Source: Mariniflexile sp044335535 (lineage in GTDB: Bacteria > Bacteroidota > Bacteroidia > Flavobacteriales > Flavobacteriaceae). From it: 64,000 nucleotides of DNA. The DNA lies in contig NZ_JBIQVZ010000009.1 in assembly GCF_044335535.1 (NCBI RefSeq), positions 76,706 to 140,705 of the forward strand, written 5' to 3'. Shown here piece by piece: positions 17,284 through 27,332 of the stretch. The number at the start of each line of letters is the position of its first letter. The stretch's first letter is position 1. The translations under genes were made by a program, and so were the position numbers. The notes under the pieces were generated by a model. That model was not told the origin of the DNA and did no database searches. It was given only the letters and a program-made list of their open reading frames with translations.

Positions 17284-19083
17284 ATGGCTAATATTAAAAA
17301 CATTGCAATTATTGCGCACGTTGACCACGGTAAAACGACGTTGGTTGATAAAATTATGTATCACTGTCAATTATTCCGTGAAAACGAAAATACAGGTGAT
17401 TTAATTCTTGATAATAACGATTTAGAACGCGAACGAGGTATTACAATTACTTCTAAAAACGTTTCGGTAATATACAAAGACACTAAAATTAATATTATTG
17501 ATACCCCTGGTCACGCCGATTTTGGTGGCGAAGTAGAACGTGTACTTAATATGGCAGATGGTGTGCTATTATTGGTTGATGCTTTTGAAGGGCCTATGCC
17601 ACAGACACGTTTTGTGTTACAAAAAGCGATCGATTTAGGATTGAAACCTTGTGTGGTAATTAATAAAGTCGATAAGGAAAACTGTACACCAGAAGAGGTA
17701 CATGAAAAGGTGTTTGATTTAATGTTTGAATTAGGTGCTGAAGAATGGCAGCTAGACTTCCCAACAGTTTACGGTTCGGCTAAGAATAACTGGATGAGTG
17801 ACGATTGGAGAAATCAAACGTCTAATATTGAGCCGTTATTAGATATGGTTATTGAGCATATTCCTGCGCCAAAAATTGAAGCAGGTACCACACAAATGTT
17901 AATTACTTCTTTAGACTTCTCATCGTTTACAGGTCGAATTGCTATTGGTAGATTAACTCGTGGCGGATTAAAAACAGGACAAAACATTTCTTTAGTAAAA
18001 AGAAACGGAAGCATTGTTAAAACAAAAATTAAAGAAGTTCATATTTTTGAAGGTTTAGGACGTAAAAAAGTAGATGAAGTTCAAACAGGGGATATTTGTG
18101 CTCTTGTTGGTTTAGAAGGTTTTGAAATTGGTGATACTGTTGCCGATTTTGAAAATCCACAAGGCTTAAAAACGATAGCGATTGACGAACCTACCATGAG
18201 TATGTTGTTTACTATTAACGATTCGCCTTTCTTTGGTAAAGACGGCAAGTTTGTAACCTCACGCCACATTAAAGACCGTTTAACTAAAGAGCTTGAAAAA
18301 AACCTAGCACTACGTGTTAACGAAACAGATAGTGCCGATAAATTTTTGGTATTTGGCCGTGGTGTATTACACTTATCGGTTTTAATTGAAACCATGCGCC
18401 GTGAAGGTTATGAGCTTCAAATTGGTCAGCCACAAGTTATTATTAAAGAAATTGATGGTGTAAAATGTGAGCCAGTTGAAGAAATGACGATTGATTTACC
18501 TGAAAGTGTTTCTGGTAAAGCCATTGAAATGGTTACATTGCGTAAAGGTGAAATGTTAAGTATGGAAGCAAAAGGTGACCGTATGGTTTGCCAATTTATG
18601 ATTCCATCTAGAGGTATTATAGGTTTAAGAAACCAATTGCTTACGGCAACTGCAGGCGAAGCTATTATGGCACACCGTTTTAAAGAGTACCAACCATTAA
18701 AAGGAGGTATTCCTGAACGCCAAAACGGTTCTTTGGTGTCTATGGAAAAGGGGCAAGCGATTCCTTATTCAATTGACAAACTTCAAGATAGAGGTAAGTT
18801 TTTTGTGGATCCAGGTGAAGATATTTATGAAGGACAGGTTATTGGCGAAAACTCTCGTGGTGACGATATGACCGTTAACGTAACAAAAACTAAAAAGTTA
18901 AGTAACGTACGTTCTTCGGGTGCTGATGATAAAGCTAGAATTATTCCAGCCATTAAGTTCTCGTTAGAAGAAGCATTGGAGTATATCCAAAAAGATGAAT
19001 ATGTTGAGGTAACACCCAACCATTTACGTTTGCGTAAAATTTATTTAACAGAAGTAGATAGAAAGCGAAATAAATCAATATAA
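17284..19083 (+). CDS. typA: Ribosome-associated GTPase TypA/BipA
   Basis: Translational GTPase of the EF-G family acting on the 50S subunit in ribosome assembly and stress. G1 AHVDHGKTTL (10-19), switch II DTPGHADFGGEVE (about 73), NKVDK (about 128), EF-G-like domains II/III/V, then the TypA-specific C-terminal domain (about 480-560). The 599 residues match the family. A small membrane protein gene follows after 1 bp. Confidence 0.97.
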   Translation: MANIKNIAIIAHVDHGKTTLVDKIMYHCQLFRENENTGDLILDNNDLERERGITITSKNVSVIYKDTKINIIDTPGHADFGGEVERVLNMADGVLLLVDAFEGPMPQTRFVLQKAIDLGLKPCVVINKVDKENCTPEEVHEKVFDLMFELGAEEWQLDFPTVYGSAKNNWMSDDWRNQTSNIEPLLDMVIEHIPAPKIEAGTTQMLITSLDFSSFTGRIAIGRLTRGGLKTGQNISLVKRNGSIVKTKIKEVHIFEGLGRKKVDEVQTGDICALVGLEGFEIGDTVADFENPQGLKTIAIDEPTMSMLFTINDSPFFGKDGKFVTSRHIKDRLTKELEKNLALRVNETDSADKFLVFGRGVLHLSVLIETMRREGYELQIGQPQVIIKEIDGVKCEPVEEMTIDLPESVSGKAIEMVTLRKGEMLSMEAKGDRMVCQFMIPSRGIIGLRNQLLTATAGEAIMAHRFKEYQPLKGGIPERQNGSLVSMEKGQAIPYSIDKLQDRGKFFVDPGEDIYEGQVIGENSRGDDMTVNVTKTKKLSNVRSSGADDKARIIPAIKFSLEEALEYIQKDEYVEVTPNHLRLRKIYLTEVDRKRNKSI

Positions 19084-19084
19084 T

Positions 19085-19327
19085 ATGGAATTCTTAGGAA
19101 TTTCATATACAGAATGGATAGGGTATGCCGCCATGGCAACCGTCTTAATTTCATTCTTAATGAAATCGGTTAATAAGTTACGAATAGTAAACTCCTTTGG
19201 ATGTTTACTATTTGTGTTTTATGGTGTTTTGTTAGAACCATTATCAATACCTATTATCATTACAAATGCAGCTATTTTCTTCATAAATGCCTATTACTTG
19301 TTTAAAAAACAACGATTTCATTTTTAA
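19085..19327 (+). CDS. Small YgjV-like inner-membrane protein
   Basis: 80 residues with three hydrophobic segments. It resembles the Imp-YgjV family: WIGYAAMATVLISFLMKS near the start, then LRIVNSFGCLLFVFYGV and ITNAAIFFINAYYL. Function unknown. The start lies directly behind the typA stop, so the two are probably co-transcribed. Confidence 0.72.
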   Translation: MEFLGISYTEWIGYAAMATVLISFLMKSVNKLRIVNSFGCLLFVFYGVLLEPLSIPIIITNAAIFFINAYYLFKKQRFHF

Positions 19328-19357
19328 TAGACAAATTCTTACGTTTTAAAATTTAAA

Positions 19358-19391
19358 TTGTATTGATACGTAAAATGATTTTGTATATTTG
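19358..19391 (+). promoter_or_regulatory. Candidate promoter of the polysaccharide locus
   Basis: The -7 box TATATTTG (19384-19391) has two possible -33 TTGs: 19358-19360 (23-nt spacer) and 19363-19365 (18-nt spacer). The first flippase starts at 19475, leaving an approximately 78-nt leader. Confidence 0.6.
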
Positions 19392-19474
19392 GTTTCTTAA
19401 AAAAAACATAAAAAATAAATTATTTAGCTATTTTTCAAAGCATTAATTGGTTGAAAACAGAAAACCTAGGATAA

Positions 19475-20776
19475 TTGAAAAAAATAATCGATTATATAAA
19501 TAAAAATGTTCTAATTAAAGTTACTTCATTACAGGCAGCTTCAGTAGTAACCAGAATAATTGCAGGTATATTAACTTCAAAGGCTATTGCTATTTTTATT
19601 GGACCAACCGGATTAGCGTTAATAGGAAACCTGCGTAATTTTGTAAGTTCTTTTCAAACTATTGCCATTCTTGGTTTTTATAATGGTGCGGTAAAGTATA
19701 TTTCAGATTTTAAGGATGATGTTGTAGAGCTAAGTAAAACGATTTCTACCATATTTTATGTGGGGTTTACGTCCACCATTTTAGTGTCATTTTTCTGTTA
19801 TTTTAATGCACAGTTTATAAATAACATCATATTTCCTGACTACAACGATTACGCTTTTGTAATTAAGGTTTTTGCAATGGTACTGCCGTTTTATGCTTTA
19901 AATATGTTTTCATTTTCAATAATGAATGGCTTTTCAAAGTATAAGATACTTATCGTTATTAATATTATTGGGCAAATATTAAGTGTTTCGGTAGCATTAC
20001 TTTTAATCTATCAAAATAGGATTAATGGGGCATTAATATCAGTAGTCATTGCAGAGTCGTTAATATTTTTAATAACATTGGTAGGTATTACCAATAGGCG
20101 TAGTTTGGTTCCTTTAATTAAAGTTAATAGTATTAGTTTTAGTTTCTTAAGGAAAATGAGTGCGTATTCCTTAATGGCTCTTTTTTCGGCCATTATAATG
20201 CCTTTGGTTGCCATTGCAATTCGTTCTTATATCATAGAAAATGTAGGTTATAAAGATGCTGGTTTTTGGGAAGCCATGACAAGAATCTCTAAATATTATT
20301 TAATGCTTGTTAGCTCGTTAATGGCGTTGTATATCTTACCAAGATTTTCTGAAATTGATGACATTAAGGAATTTAGAAAGGAAGTATTTAGCTTTTATAA
20401 AACGGTTATACCTGTTTTAGCTATCGGATTGGTTGTTATATATTTTTTAAAACCATATATAGTAATGCTTATTTTTTCAGAGGATTTTAAACCTGTTGAA
20501 GACTTGTTTTTATGGCAATTATTAGGCGATTTTATTAAAGTACTATCTATGGTAATAGCCTATCAGCTTTTAGCAAAGAAAATGTTTTGGCACTATATTT
20601 TAACCGAAGCTTTTTTGGTAATTATATTATATACTACCAGTGTTTATTTTATAGACTTATACGATAATGTACAAGGTGCTGTCATGGCTCATTTTGTGAG
20701 TTATATTATGTACTATGGCATTATTTTGCTCATATTTGGTAGCTCGCTTTTTGGGGTGGATGTGGAGAAGAGTTAA
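19475..20776 (+). CDS. O-antigen/polysaccharide flippase (Wzx type), first copy
   Basis: A TTG start gives MKKIIDYINKNVLIKVTSLQ. 433 residues with about 12 membrane helices of the MATE/MOP exporter fold. The N-terminal ASVVTRIIAGILTSKAIAIFIGPTGLALIGNLRNF block is characteristic of WzxE-like O-antigen translocases. It flips undecaprenyl-linked repeat units across the inner membrane. First gene of the polysaccharide locus, preceded by a good promoter. A second flippase lies at 24487. Confidence 0.88.
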   Translation: MKKIIDYINKNVLIKVTSLQAASVVTRIIAGILTSKAIAIFIGPTGLALIGNLRNFVSSFQTIAILGFYNGAVKYISDFKDDVVELSKTISTIFYVGFTSTILVSFFCYFNAQFINNIIFPDYNDYAFVIKVFAMVLPFYALNMFSFSIMNGFSKYKILIVINIIGQILSVSVALLLIYQNRINGALISVVIAESLIFLITLVGITNRRSLVPLIKVNSISFSFLRKMSAYSLMALFSAIIMPLVAIAIRSYIIENVGYKDAGFWEAMTRISKYYLMLVSSLMALYILPRFSEIDDIKEFRKEVFSFYKTVIPVLAIGLVVIYFLKPYIVMLIFSEDFKPVEDLFLWQLLGDFIKVLSMVIAYQLLAKKMFWHYILTEAFLVIILYTTSVYFIDLYDNVQGAVMAHFVSYIMYYGIILLIFGSSLFGVDVEKS

Positions 20777-20831
20777 AATAGTTTAAGTATTCTGTATATT
20801 TAGAGTTATTAATGTTTGTTGGGTATTAATT

Positions 20832-21821
20832 ATGACTGAAAAACATACTTCTTTTAAAATAGTAAAATATACTAGTGCTTATTATAATGAGTGGAATGGT
20901 TTTATAGAGAACTCAAAAAACGGAACATTTCTTTTTCATAGAGATTTTATGGAGTATCATAAAGACCGATTTGAAGATTTTTCTTTATTGGTTTTCAAAG
21001 AGGATAAGCTATTGGCCGTTTTGCCTGCAAATAAATTGGAACAAGAAATACACTCCCACCAAGGGTTGACTTATGGCGGATTGATCCTTCCAAAAATGGT
21101 TAAGTTTGATACTGTTATAGCTGTATTTGCACAGCTGCTTAAGTATTTAAAGGGATATGGATTTGAAACGCTTGTTCTAAAACAAATCCCATCTATTTAT
21201 TCAAAGGTGTTTACTGAAGAAATAGAGTTCTTAATGTTTATTCTTAAGGCGGAATTAATTAGAAAAGACACATTATCGGTTATTGATTTGAACAACAAAT
21301 TAAAAATTTCCAATAATAGGTTAGAAGGTTATAAAAGAGGCGTAAAGCATAACTTGATTGTTAAGGAAGAAGCTGGTTTTGAGTTGTTTTGGAATAATAT
21401 TCTAGTTAAAAATTTACAAAACAGACACAAAGCAAATCCTGTGCATACCTTACAAGAAATAACCTTATTAAAAAAACATTTTCCAAATAACATTAGGCAG
21501 TTTAATGTTTATAATCAAGATGAGATTGTTGCGGGTACAACCATTTTCGAATCAAGGTTTGTAGTTCACTCTCAGTACATATCTGGTAATGCAGATAAGA
21601 ATACATTAGGAAGCCTAGATTTTTTACACTACCACCTAATTACAGAGGTGTTTAAGGATAAAAAATATTTTGATTTTGGCACTTCTAATGAAAATAATGG
21701 GTTGCACATAAACGAAGGTTTACAGTTTTGGAAAGAAGGTTTTGGGGCTAGGATGTTAACCCAGAATTTTTATAGAGTGCCTATAAATAATTACCAATTA
21801 CTTAATAATGTGTTTATATGA
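20832..21821 (+). CDS. FemAB-like GNAT acyltransferase
   Basis: 329 residues with the two-lobed GNAT architecture of FemAB-type proteins. An N-terminal half contains FLFHRDFMEYHKDRFEDFSL. The C-terminal half contains YISGNADKNTLGSLDFLHYHLI and KYFDFGTSNENNGLHINEGL, where acyl-CoA or aminoacyl donor binding is expected. It overlaps the FdtB gene by 4 bp. It may acylate the amino sugar made by FdtB, but donor and acceptor are not visible. Confidence 0.75.
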   Translation: MTEKHTSFKIVKYTSAYYNEWNGFIENSKNGTFLFHRDFMEYHKDRFEDFSLLVFKEDKLLAVLPANKLEQEIHSHQGLTYGGLILPKMVKFDTVIAVFAQLLKYLKGYGFETLVLKQIPSIYSKVFTEEIEFLMFILKAELIRKDTLSVIDLNNKLKISNNRLEGYKRGVKHNLIVKEEAGFELFWNNILVKNLQNRHKANPVHTLQEITLLKKHFPNNIRQFNVYNQDEIVAGTTIFESRFVVHSQYISGNADKNTLGSLDFLHYHLITEVFKDKKYFDFGTSNENNGLHINEGLQFWKEGFGARMLTQNFYRVPINNYQLLNNVFI

Positions 21822-22921
21822 TTAAGTTTTTAGACTTAAAAGCGTTAAATGATCGCTTTAGAGAAGAATTAAAAAACGAGTTTAATCATTTTTTAGATTC
21901 GGGTAGTTATATATTAGGAGAACAAGTTGGCTGTTTTGAAACAGAATTTGCTAATTATTGCGGTACCAAATTCTGTATTGGAGTAAGTTCTGGACTAGAT
22001 GCACTTCATTTAATATTTGAGGCCTATAAAACATTAGGTATTCTTGGTATTGATGATGAAGTCATTGTTCCTGCCAATACTTATATTGCAACGGTGTTGG
22101 CAATAAGCAATGCAGGTTTAAAACCAGTTTTAGTTGAACCAGACATAGAAACTTTTAATATAGATACAAAGGGAGTTTTAAAAGCAATTACCTCTAAAAC
22201 AAAAGCTGTTTTAGGTGTCCATTTATATGGACGGTTATATAATGTTGAAGCATTGGAAGCAATTTGCAAAGCGCACAACTTACTGTTAATTGAAGATGCA
22301 GCCCAAGCTCATGGGGCTATTAATGAAGATGGAAGAAAAGCAGGAAATGTTTCCCATGCGGCAGCCTTTAGTTTTTACCCAACTAAAAATTTAGGAGCCC
22401 TGGGAGATGCTGGGGCAGTTACGACCAATAATGAAGCTTTGGCTAATATTATTAATAAGTTGAGAAATTATGGCAGAAAATCATCATACGAGAATGATAT
22501 TAAAGGTTATAATTGTAGATTAGATGAATTGCAAGCGGCTTTTTTAAGAATTAAATTAAAATATTTAGACACAGATAATGATGTACGTAGAGAAATTGCA
22601 AAATTATATTTAAAAAAAATAAATAATTCGGACATAGTTTTGCCTAAATATGAAGGTTTTCAACAACATGTTTTTCACCTTTTTGTTATTAGAAGTAAAA
22701 AAAGAGACGAACTTAAAAAGTATTTATTTGAAAATGGTATAGAAACATTAATTCATTACCCAATTCCAATATATAAACAGTTGGCGTATAATGAGTTTAA
22801 GGGTTATTATTTTCCAATTACAGAAAAGATACATGCAGAAGTTTTAAGTATACCTATAAATCCGGTTATTTTAGAAAGAGAAGTCAATATGGTTATTAAG
22901 GTTTTAAACAGTTATAAATGA
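21818..22921 (+). CDS. fdtB: dTDP-3-amino-3,6-dideoxy-hexose aminotransferase (DegT/DnrJ/EryC1 family)
   Basis: PLP-dependent sugar aminotransferase of 367 residues: SGLDALHL near residue 68, DEVIVPANTYIATVLAI near 89, EDAAQAHGA near 160, and the PLP lysine Lys190 in SFYPTKNLGALGDAGAV. With the FdtA-type ketoisomerase at 25954 this fits dTDP-Fucp3N or Quip3N synthesis. Whether galacto or gluco cannot be told here. Overlaps with both neighbours indicate translational coupling. No RmlA/RmlB genes are in the window. Confidence 0.85.
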   Translation: MIKFLDLKALNDRFREELKNEFNHFLDSGSYILGEQVGCFETEFANYCGTKFCIGVSSGLDALHLIFEAYKTLGILGIDDEVIVPANTYIATVLAISNAGLKPVLVEPDIETFNIDTKGVLKAITSKTKAVLGVHLYGRLYNVEALEAICKAHNLLLIEDAAQAHGAINEDGRKAGNVSHAAAFSFYPTKNLGALGDAGAVTTNNEALANIINKLRNYGRKSSYENDIKGYNCRLDELQAAFLRIKLKYLDTDNDVRREIAKLYLKKINNSDIVLPKYEGFQQHVFHLFVIRSKKRDELKKYLFENGIETLIHYPIPIYKQLAYNEFKGYYFPITEKIHAEVLSIPINPVILEREVNMVIKVLNSYK

Positions 22922-23487
22922 TTTTATTAAGAAAAATAAAATATTATCTTTTTATTAAAACAAGAATATTTAAGTATAAATGGCTTTCAGATTTAAAACC
23001 AATGGGTTCTTCTCCAAAATTGATTTCTCCAGTTTTATTTAAAGGTAAGGGGGAAATTATTTTAGGGTATAATGTCCAATTTGGTTATGAGCAATCTGCA
23101 AACTATTACACTCACTATGGTTATCTAGAAGCCAGATTAAAATCCTCTAAAATTCAAATAGGTAATAATGTAGTAATAAATAATAATTTTAATATAGTAG
23201 CCTTAACTAGTATTGAAATACAAGATAATTGTACCATTGGAATCAATTTTTCTGTTCTTGACAGCGACTTTCATCATTTAGAACCGTACAAACGTAATGA
23301 TAAAAACCCACCATCAAAACCCGTTAAAATTGGTAAGAATGTATTTATAGGAAATAACGTATCTATTTTAAAAGGCGTAACTCTAGGAAATAATGTTGTA
23401 ATTGGTAATGGGAGTATTGTTGTGAAATCGGTTGCGGAAAATAGTGTTGTAGCAGGAAATCCTGCTAGAGTAATTAAAACATTATAA
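22918..23487 (+). CDS. Left-handed beta-helix acyltransferase
   Basis: 189 residues with hexapeptide repeats (IQIGNNVVINNNFNI, VKIGKNVFIGNNVSI, LKGVTLGNNVVIGNGSIV), the active-site-like DSDFHHLEP block near residue 120, and the NPARVI ending of maltose/galactoside acetyltransferase-like enzymes. Overlapping the FdtB gene by 4 bp, it is the best candidate for N-acetylation of the 3-amino sugar (FdtC role) or O-acetylation of the glycan. Inference from context. Confidence 0.83.
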   Translation: MILLRKIKYYLFIKTRIFKYKWLSDLKPMGSSPKLISPVLFKGKGEIILGYNVQFGYEQSANYYTHYGYLEARLKSSKIQIGNNVVINNNFNIVALTSIEIQDNCTIGINFSVLDSDFHHLEPYKRNDKNPPSKPVKIGKNVFIGNNVSILKGVTLGNNVVIGNGSIVVKSVAENSVVAGNPARVIKTL

Positions 23488-24486
23488 ATGGATATACTCA
23501 TAAAATCGTTTAACAGAGTATATTATTTAAACCGTTGCCTTTACAGCATATCGGTACATTTAAAGAACTTTAGTGGTAGTATTTACGTATTAGACGATGG
23601 CACACCTAAAATTTATTTGGATAGAATACAATCTAAGTATCCTAAAATAATTATCTTAAAATCCGATGATTATGAGTTGAAATCAAAATTAATAGAAACT
23701 CAAAATTATCAATTACCTAACACTATTCCATCTAATCTTTGGTACAAAAGCGCTGTAAATATATCAGACTATTTTATTGTTTTAGAAGATGATATGTGGT
23801 TTACAAAAGCTATAGATGTGGCAAATTTGCTTACCATATGTAAAAAAGAAAATATTGCTTTGTTGAAATTATTTTGGGTGGGAAACAAGAACGTAATTGG
23901 AGATGTCACGGTTAAAACCTTGAGTGATGTTATTTTGTATAAACCAGTTATTCAATTTAATAACCCAACGGTTTTTAAATACATTTATGCAAAGCATAAT
24001 AGATTATGGCGAAAATTATTGGGAGTTTTAAATTTGTATTCAAGCAACAAAGAGGTGCGTTATTATACCATTTATTCTGTGGCAGGAGCAATTTTTAAAA
24101 AGGATTATTATTTAAGTATTTGGAAAAACTCAAAAACTTTGGTAAATGAAAAGCAACAATTAACTAATGCCATAAAATATCGAAATGAAAACAAACCCAA
24201 TTTTGGAAGGATAGAAACAGAGGTGTTAAAAACGGGCTTTATGTCGTCTGCGTTTTTAAAATATAAATATTCAGAATTTTCAATTTTCAATTTCAATTTT
24301 ACAATTAATGAGCATTGGTTAAAAAACGACTTATTGTTTTGTGATAACCTTGAACTTGATTTAGATAAAAATGAACTAATAAAAATCTTAAAGCTATATA
24401 ACAAAACCAATCGTTACATTAACGAATGGCAAAATTGGGTTGATAAATTTAAGGAAGAGTACCAAAAAATAGGTTGCAATATATAA
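23488..24486 (+). CDS. Glycosyltransferase, GT-A fold (GT2-like)
   Basis: 332 residues. The N-terminus (MDILIKSFNRVYYLNRCLYSI) and VLDDGTP (about 35) fit a GT2 nucleotide-sugar binding core; LEDDMWFT (about 101) supplies an acidic metal motif. The C-terminal half is divergent. It starts directly after the acyltransferase stop and abuts the second flippase gene. Donor and acceptor unknown. Confidence 0.78.
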   Translation: MDILIKSFNRVYYLNRCLYSISVHLKNFSGSIYVLDDGTPKIYLDRIQSKYPKIIILKSDDYELKSKLIETQNYQLPNTIPSNLWYKSAVNISDYFIVLEDDMWFTKAIDVANLLTICKKENIALLKLFWVGNKNVIGDVTVKTLSDVILYKPVIQFNNPTVFKYIYAKHNRLWRKLLGVLNLYSSNKEVRYYTIYSVAGAIFKKDYYLSIWKNSKTLVNEKQQLTNAIKYRNENKPNFGRIETEVLKTGFMSSAFLKYKYSEFSIFNFNFTINEHWLKNDLLFCDNLELDLDKNELIKILKLYNKTNRYINEWQNWVDKFKEEYQKIGCNI

Positions 24487-25932
24487 ATGAGACAAAATAG
24501 TTTTCATAAAATAATATTTAAGAACACTGGGCTGTTTGGTATTGCCCAATTGATTAAAATTTTAATGAGACTATTCAGTAATAAAATAGCAGCGCTTTTT
24601 TTAGGTCCAGTTGGAATTGGAATTATTGGATTGCTGGAAAATGTAATTGGTGTAATTCAAGGATTTACAAATTTTGGCATAGCTGACAGTAGTGTGCGTG
24701 AAATAGCTATTGCAGACCAACAATTAGATGGGTTAAAATCTAAACGACTCATAAAAATTGTTTATAAATGGGCAATTGCAACGGGTGTTTTAGGTTTGAC
24801 AGTAGCTATAGTTTTTTCAAGACAAATTCATCAAACAGTTTTTGGAAATAATATAGCGTATATATGGGTTGTTTTACTTGCTACGCATTTTTTATTCACG
24901 TCATTATCAAGTATTAGAATAGCTGTATTACAAGCAAAAAAAAGTATAAATTTAATTGTTAAATATAACATTTGTTCGACTATTATATCGTCTTTAATAA
25001 CAGTTGTTGGATATTATCTTTATGGAATTAATGCCATTATTCCTGTAATGATAATTTCGAGTTTCGGAGCTTTTTTATTAAGCCTTTATTTTACTAAACA
25101 TATAAAAACAGTACCGTATCACATGACATTAAAATTAGTCTATGACGAAGGATTGCCCATAGCAAAATTGGGGTTATTGCTATCTGTTTGTGCTATTTTT
25201 GGACAGCTTTGTTTTTATATTATTAAATGGTATTTAAAAGAATATTATTCCTATGAAATTTTGGGGGTGTATCAAGTGAGTAACACAATACTGGTTGGCT
25301 ATTTAGGGTTGGTTTTTGCAGCTATGTCAAACGATTATTACCCAAGATTGTGTAATTATGAAAATGACATAGAGAACTTTAACAATCTAGTTAACGATCA
25401 AACAGAACTTGCCTTATTACTGGTGGTTCCAGCAGTTTTGATTTTGTACTTGATAGCTCCTTTTTTGGTAACTTTACTGTATTCGGCAGAATTTTTAAGC
25501 GTGCTTAATATTTTAAAAATCGGATTGGTCGCAATTATTTTTAAAGCAATAGTTTGGCCCATTGGATTTATACCTTTAGTTAAAGGTAATAAATTGCTTT
25601 TTTTTAAACAGAACGTTTTGGGTGATGGAGTTAACCTAGTGGCTTCAGTATTTTTTTTCTATTATTTCAATTTAGTTGGCTTAGGCCTCGCAATGGTTTT
25701 GATGTTTGTTGTTTCAGGATTCTATAATTATTATGTGGTTCGAAAGTATTATAATTTTAAATTCAGAAGGGCAACTTTAAAAACAATGGGATTTGCAATG
25801 CTCTTGGCTATTGTAGCAGTTACAATAGCATTAACAAATGAGTTTGAAAATTTTAATATTTATATTTTAATGATTACTTTGACAAGCGTAATTAATTCTT
25901 TATTTCGGTTAAAAAATAAGCTTCAATTTTAA
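24487..25932 (+). CDS. O-antigen/polysaccharide flippase (Wzx type), second copy
   Basis: 481 residues, about 12-14 transmembrane helices. The start (HKIIFKNTGLFGIAQLIKIL) and NKIAALFLGPVGIGIIGLLEN parallel the first flippase, as both belong to the WzxE-like MOP group, but the overall sequences differ clearly. It begins right after the glycosyltransferase stop. Two flippases in one locus may serve two repeat units, or one may be a relic of a locus exchange. Confidence 0.87.
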   Translation: MRQNSFHKIIFKNTGLFGIAQLIKILMRLFSNKIAALFLGPVGIGIIGLLENVIGVIQGFTNFGIADSSVREIAIADQQLDGLKSKRLIKIVYKWAIATGVLGLTVAIVFSRQIHQTVFGNNIAYIWVVLLATHFLFTSLSSIRIAVLQAKKSINLIVKYNICSTIISSLITVVGYYLYGINAIIPVMIISSFGAFLLSLYFTKHIKTVPYHMTLKLVYDEGLPIAKLGLLLSVCAIFGQLCFYIIKWYLKEYYSYEILGVYQVSNTILVGYLGLVFAAMSNDYYPRLCNYENDIENFNNLVNDQTELALLLVVPAVLILYLIAPFLVTLLYSAEFLSVLNILKIGLVAIIFKAIVWPIGFIPLVKGNKLLFFKQNVLGDGVNLVASVFFFYYFNLVGLGLAMVLMFVVSGFYNYYVVRKYYNFKFRRATLKTMGFAMLLAIVAVTIALTNEFENFNIYILMITLTSVINSLFRLKNKLQF

Positions 25933-25953
25933 GTTTTACTAAAGGTTCTAAAT

Positions 25954-26352
25954 TTGTACAAAAATAGCATAAAAATTATAGAAATACCAAAGATTAAAGA
26001 CGCTCGCGGTAATTTATCGGTGTTAGAAAAAGGCATCCTGCCATTTGCCTTTAAACGTGTGTATTATTTATACGATGTGCCAAGTGGTACGTACAGAGGT
26101 GGTCATGCGCATAAAGAGCAGCAAGAATTTTTAATTGCAGTCAGCGGTAGTTTTAATGTTTTATTGGAAGATATAACTGGAAACAAAACAAAAATTACCT
26201 TAAATAAACCTAATCAAGGATTGCTTATATCTAGTATGATATGGAGAGAACTTGAAGATTTTTCATCAGGAGCCATTTGCTTAGTTGTAGCATCCGATGT
26301 TTATAAGGAAGAAGATTATATACGCGATTTTGAGGAATTTAAATCATTTTAA
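25954..26352 (+). CDS. fdtA: dTDP-4-oxo-6-deoxyglucose 3,4-ketoisomerase (FdtA/WxcM cupin)
   Basis: 132-residue cupin of the sugar 3,4-ketoisomerase family. It starts with TTG (MYKNSIKIIEIPKI). Diagnostic blocks: DARGNLSVLE (17-26), KRVYYLYDVPSGTYRGGHAHKE with the metal/catalytic histidines (about 35-55), and MIWRELEDFS (about 98). It converts dTDP-4-keto-6-deoxyglucose to the 3-keto sugar that FdtB aminates. Its 3' end overlaps the convergent glycosyltransferase by 9 bp. Confidence 0.88.
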   Translation: MYKNSIKIIEIPKIKDARGNLSVLEKGILPFAFKRVYYLYDVPSGTYRGGHAHKEQQEFLIAVSGSFNVLLEDITGNKTKITLNKPNQGLLISSMIWRELEDFSSGAICLVVASDVYKEEDYIRDFEEFKSF

Positions 26353-27291
26353 AAATTTATGCTTTAGCAATAGAGCTTGTTTTTTGAAAAAGTTATTTTG
26401 GCTTGCTAAATAGTAAATGTAATCTTTTAAGTTTTTTGTTTCAACATTGTTAAAAGCCAATTTTCCTGTTTCTTTTTTTTCAAAATAGGCAGCGTAATAC
26501 AAAAGTTGTTTATAATGATTATTGTAAAAAATGCTTGATAGTGCTTCGTGGTAATTGTATTTTTTTTCAAAATACTCAAATAACATTTTCATTTGGTTCA
26601 ATAAAAATGTTTGTTTTTCAAAATTTTTTTGATGTGAAATTGAAGACTCATGAACACGGTAAACATGTAACGATTTTTCAATAATTTCAAAATTAGTGCT
26701 CATAGCCAAATCTACCAAAATAGGATAATCTTCAATAGTTATTCCCATGCTGATATAGGTGTCAAAGTCAACATATTTATATAAATGGTTTTTGTTAAAG
26801 CATATTCCAATAGGGGTTACTTTCCCTAATAACAGGTTGTTTTTATAATCATTCTTAGGGACGTTAATTAAGTGTTTGTTGTTGAAAGGTTCAGTTTTGT
26901 TTTTTCCTTCAAAAAGCAAATCAAAACCAGAATCAACAAATCCGAGGCTGTCATCTGTTTTTAAAGTATCAACCATTGTTTGTAAAGCATTCGTGCCTTT
27001 TAATAGATCGTCTCCAGCAATATCAAAAACGTATTTTCCCTGGCATCTATCGAGGGTTGCTTTAAAATTTTTTAAAATTCCTAATTGGGTGTTGTTCTTT
27101 AATATATTAAATAGGTCGGGATATTGTTCTTTATAAGCGTAAATAATGTTTAATGTATTGTCACTGGAACAGTCATCTCCAATAACAATCTCAAATTTAA
27201 AATCTACTTTCTGTCTTAATATAGATTCTAAAGTTTCTTTAATATGTTTTTCGTTGTTATAAGTAATGAGGTGAACCGATAATTCTATCAT
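26344..27291 (-). CDS. Glycosyltransferase family 2
   Basis: Classical GT2: SVHLITYNNEKHIKETLESIL (4-24), IVIGDDCSSDNT (36-47), and the DxD-like FDIAGDDLL (about 90). 315 residues. It is the only gene of the locus on the minus strand and converges on fdtA. Downstream of its start lies the M2 inverted-repeat element. Specificity unknown. Confidence 0.88.
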   Translation of the reverse strand: MIELSVHLITYNNEKHIKETLESILRQKVDFKFEIVIGDDCSSDNTLNIIYAYKEQYPDLFNILKNNTQLGILKNFKATLDRCQGKYVFDIAGDDLLKGTNALQTMVDTLKTDDSLGFVDSGFDLLFEGKNKTEPFNNKHLINVPKNDYKNNLLLGKVTPIGICFNKNHLYKYVDFDTYISMGITIEDYPILVDLAMSTNFEIIEKSLHVYRVHESSISHQKNFEKQTFLLNQMKMLFEYFEKKYNYHEALSSIFYNNHYKQLLYYAAYFEKKETGKLAFNNVETKNLKDYIYYLASQNNFFKKQALLLKHKFLK

Positions 27292-27332
27292 AAATAAAAT
27301 TTGAGCGTTAAGATCTGTCTGTTTTTTTAATA

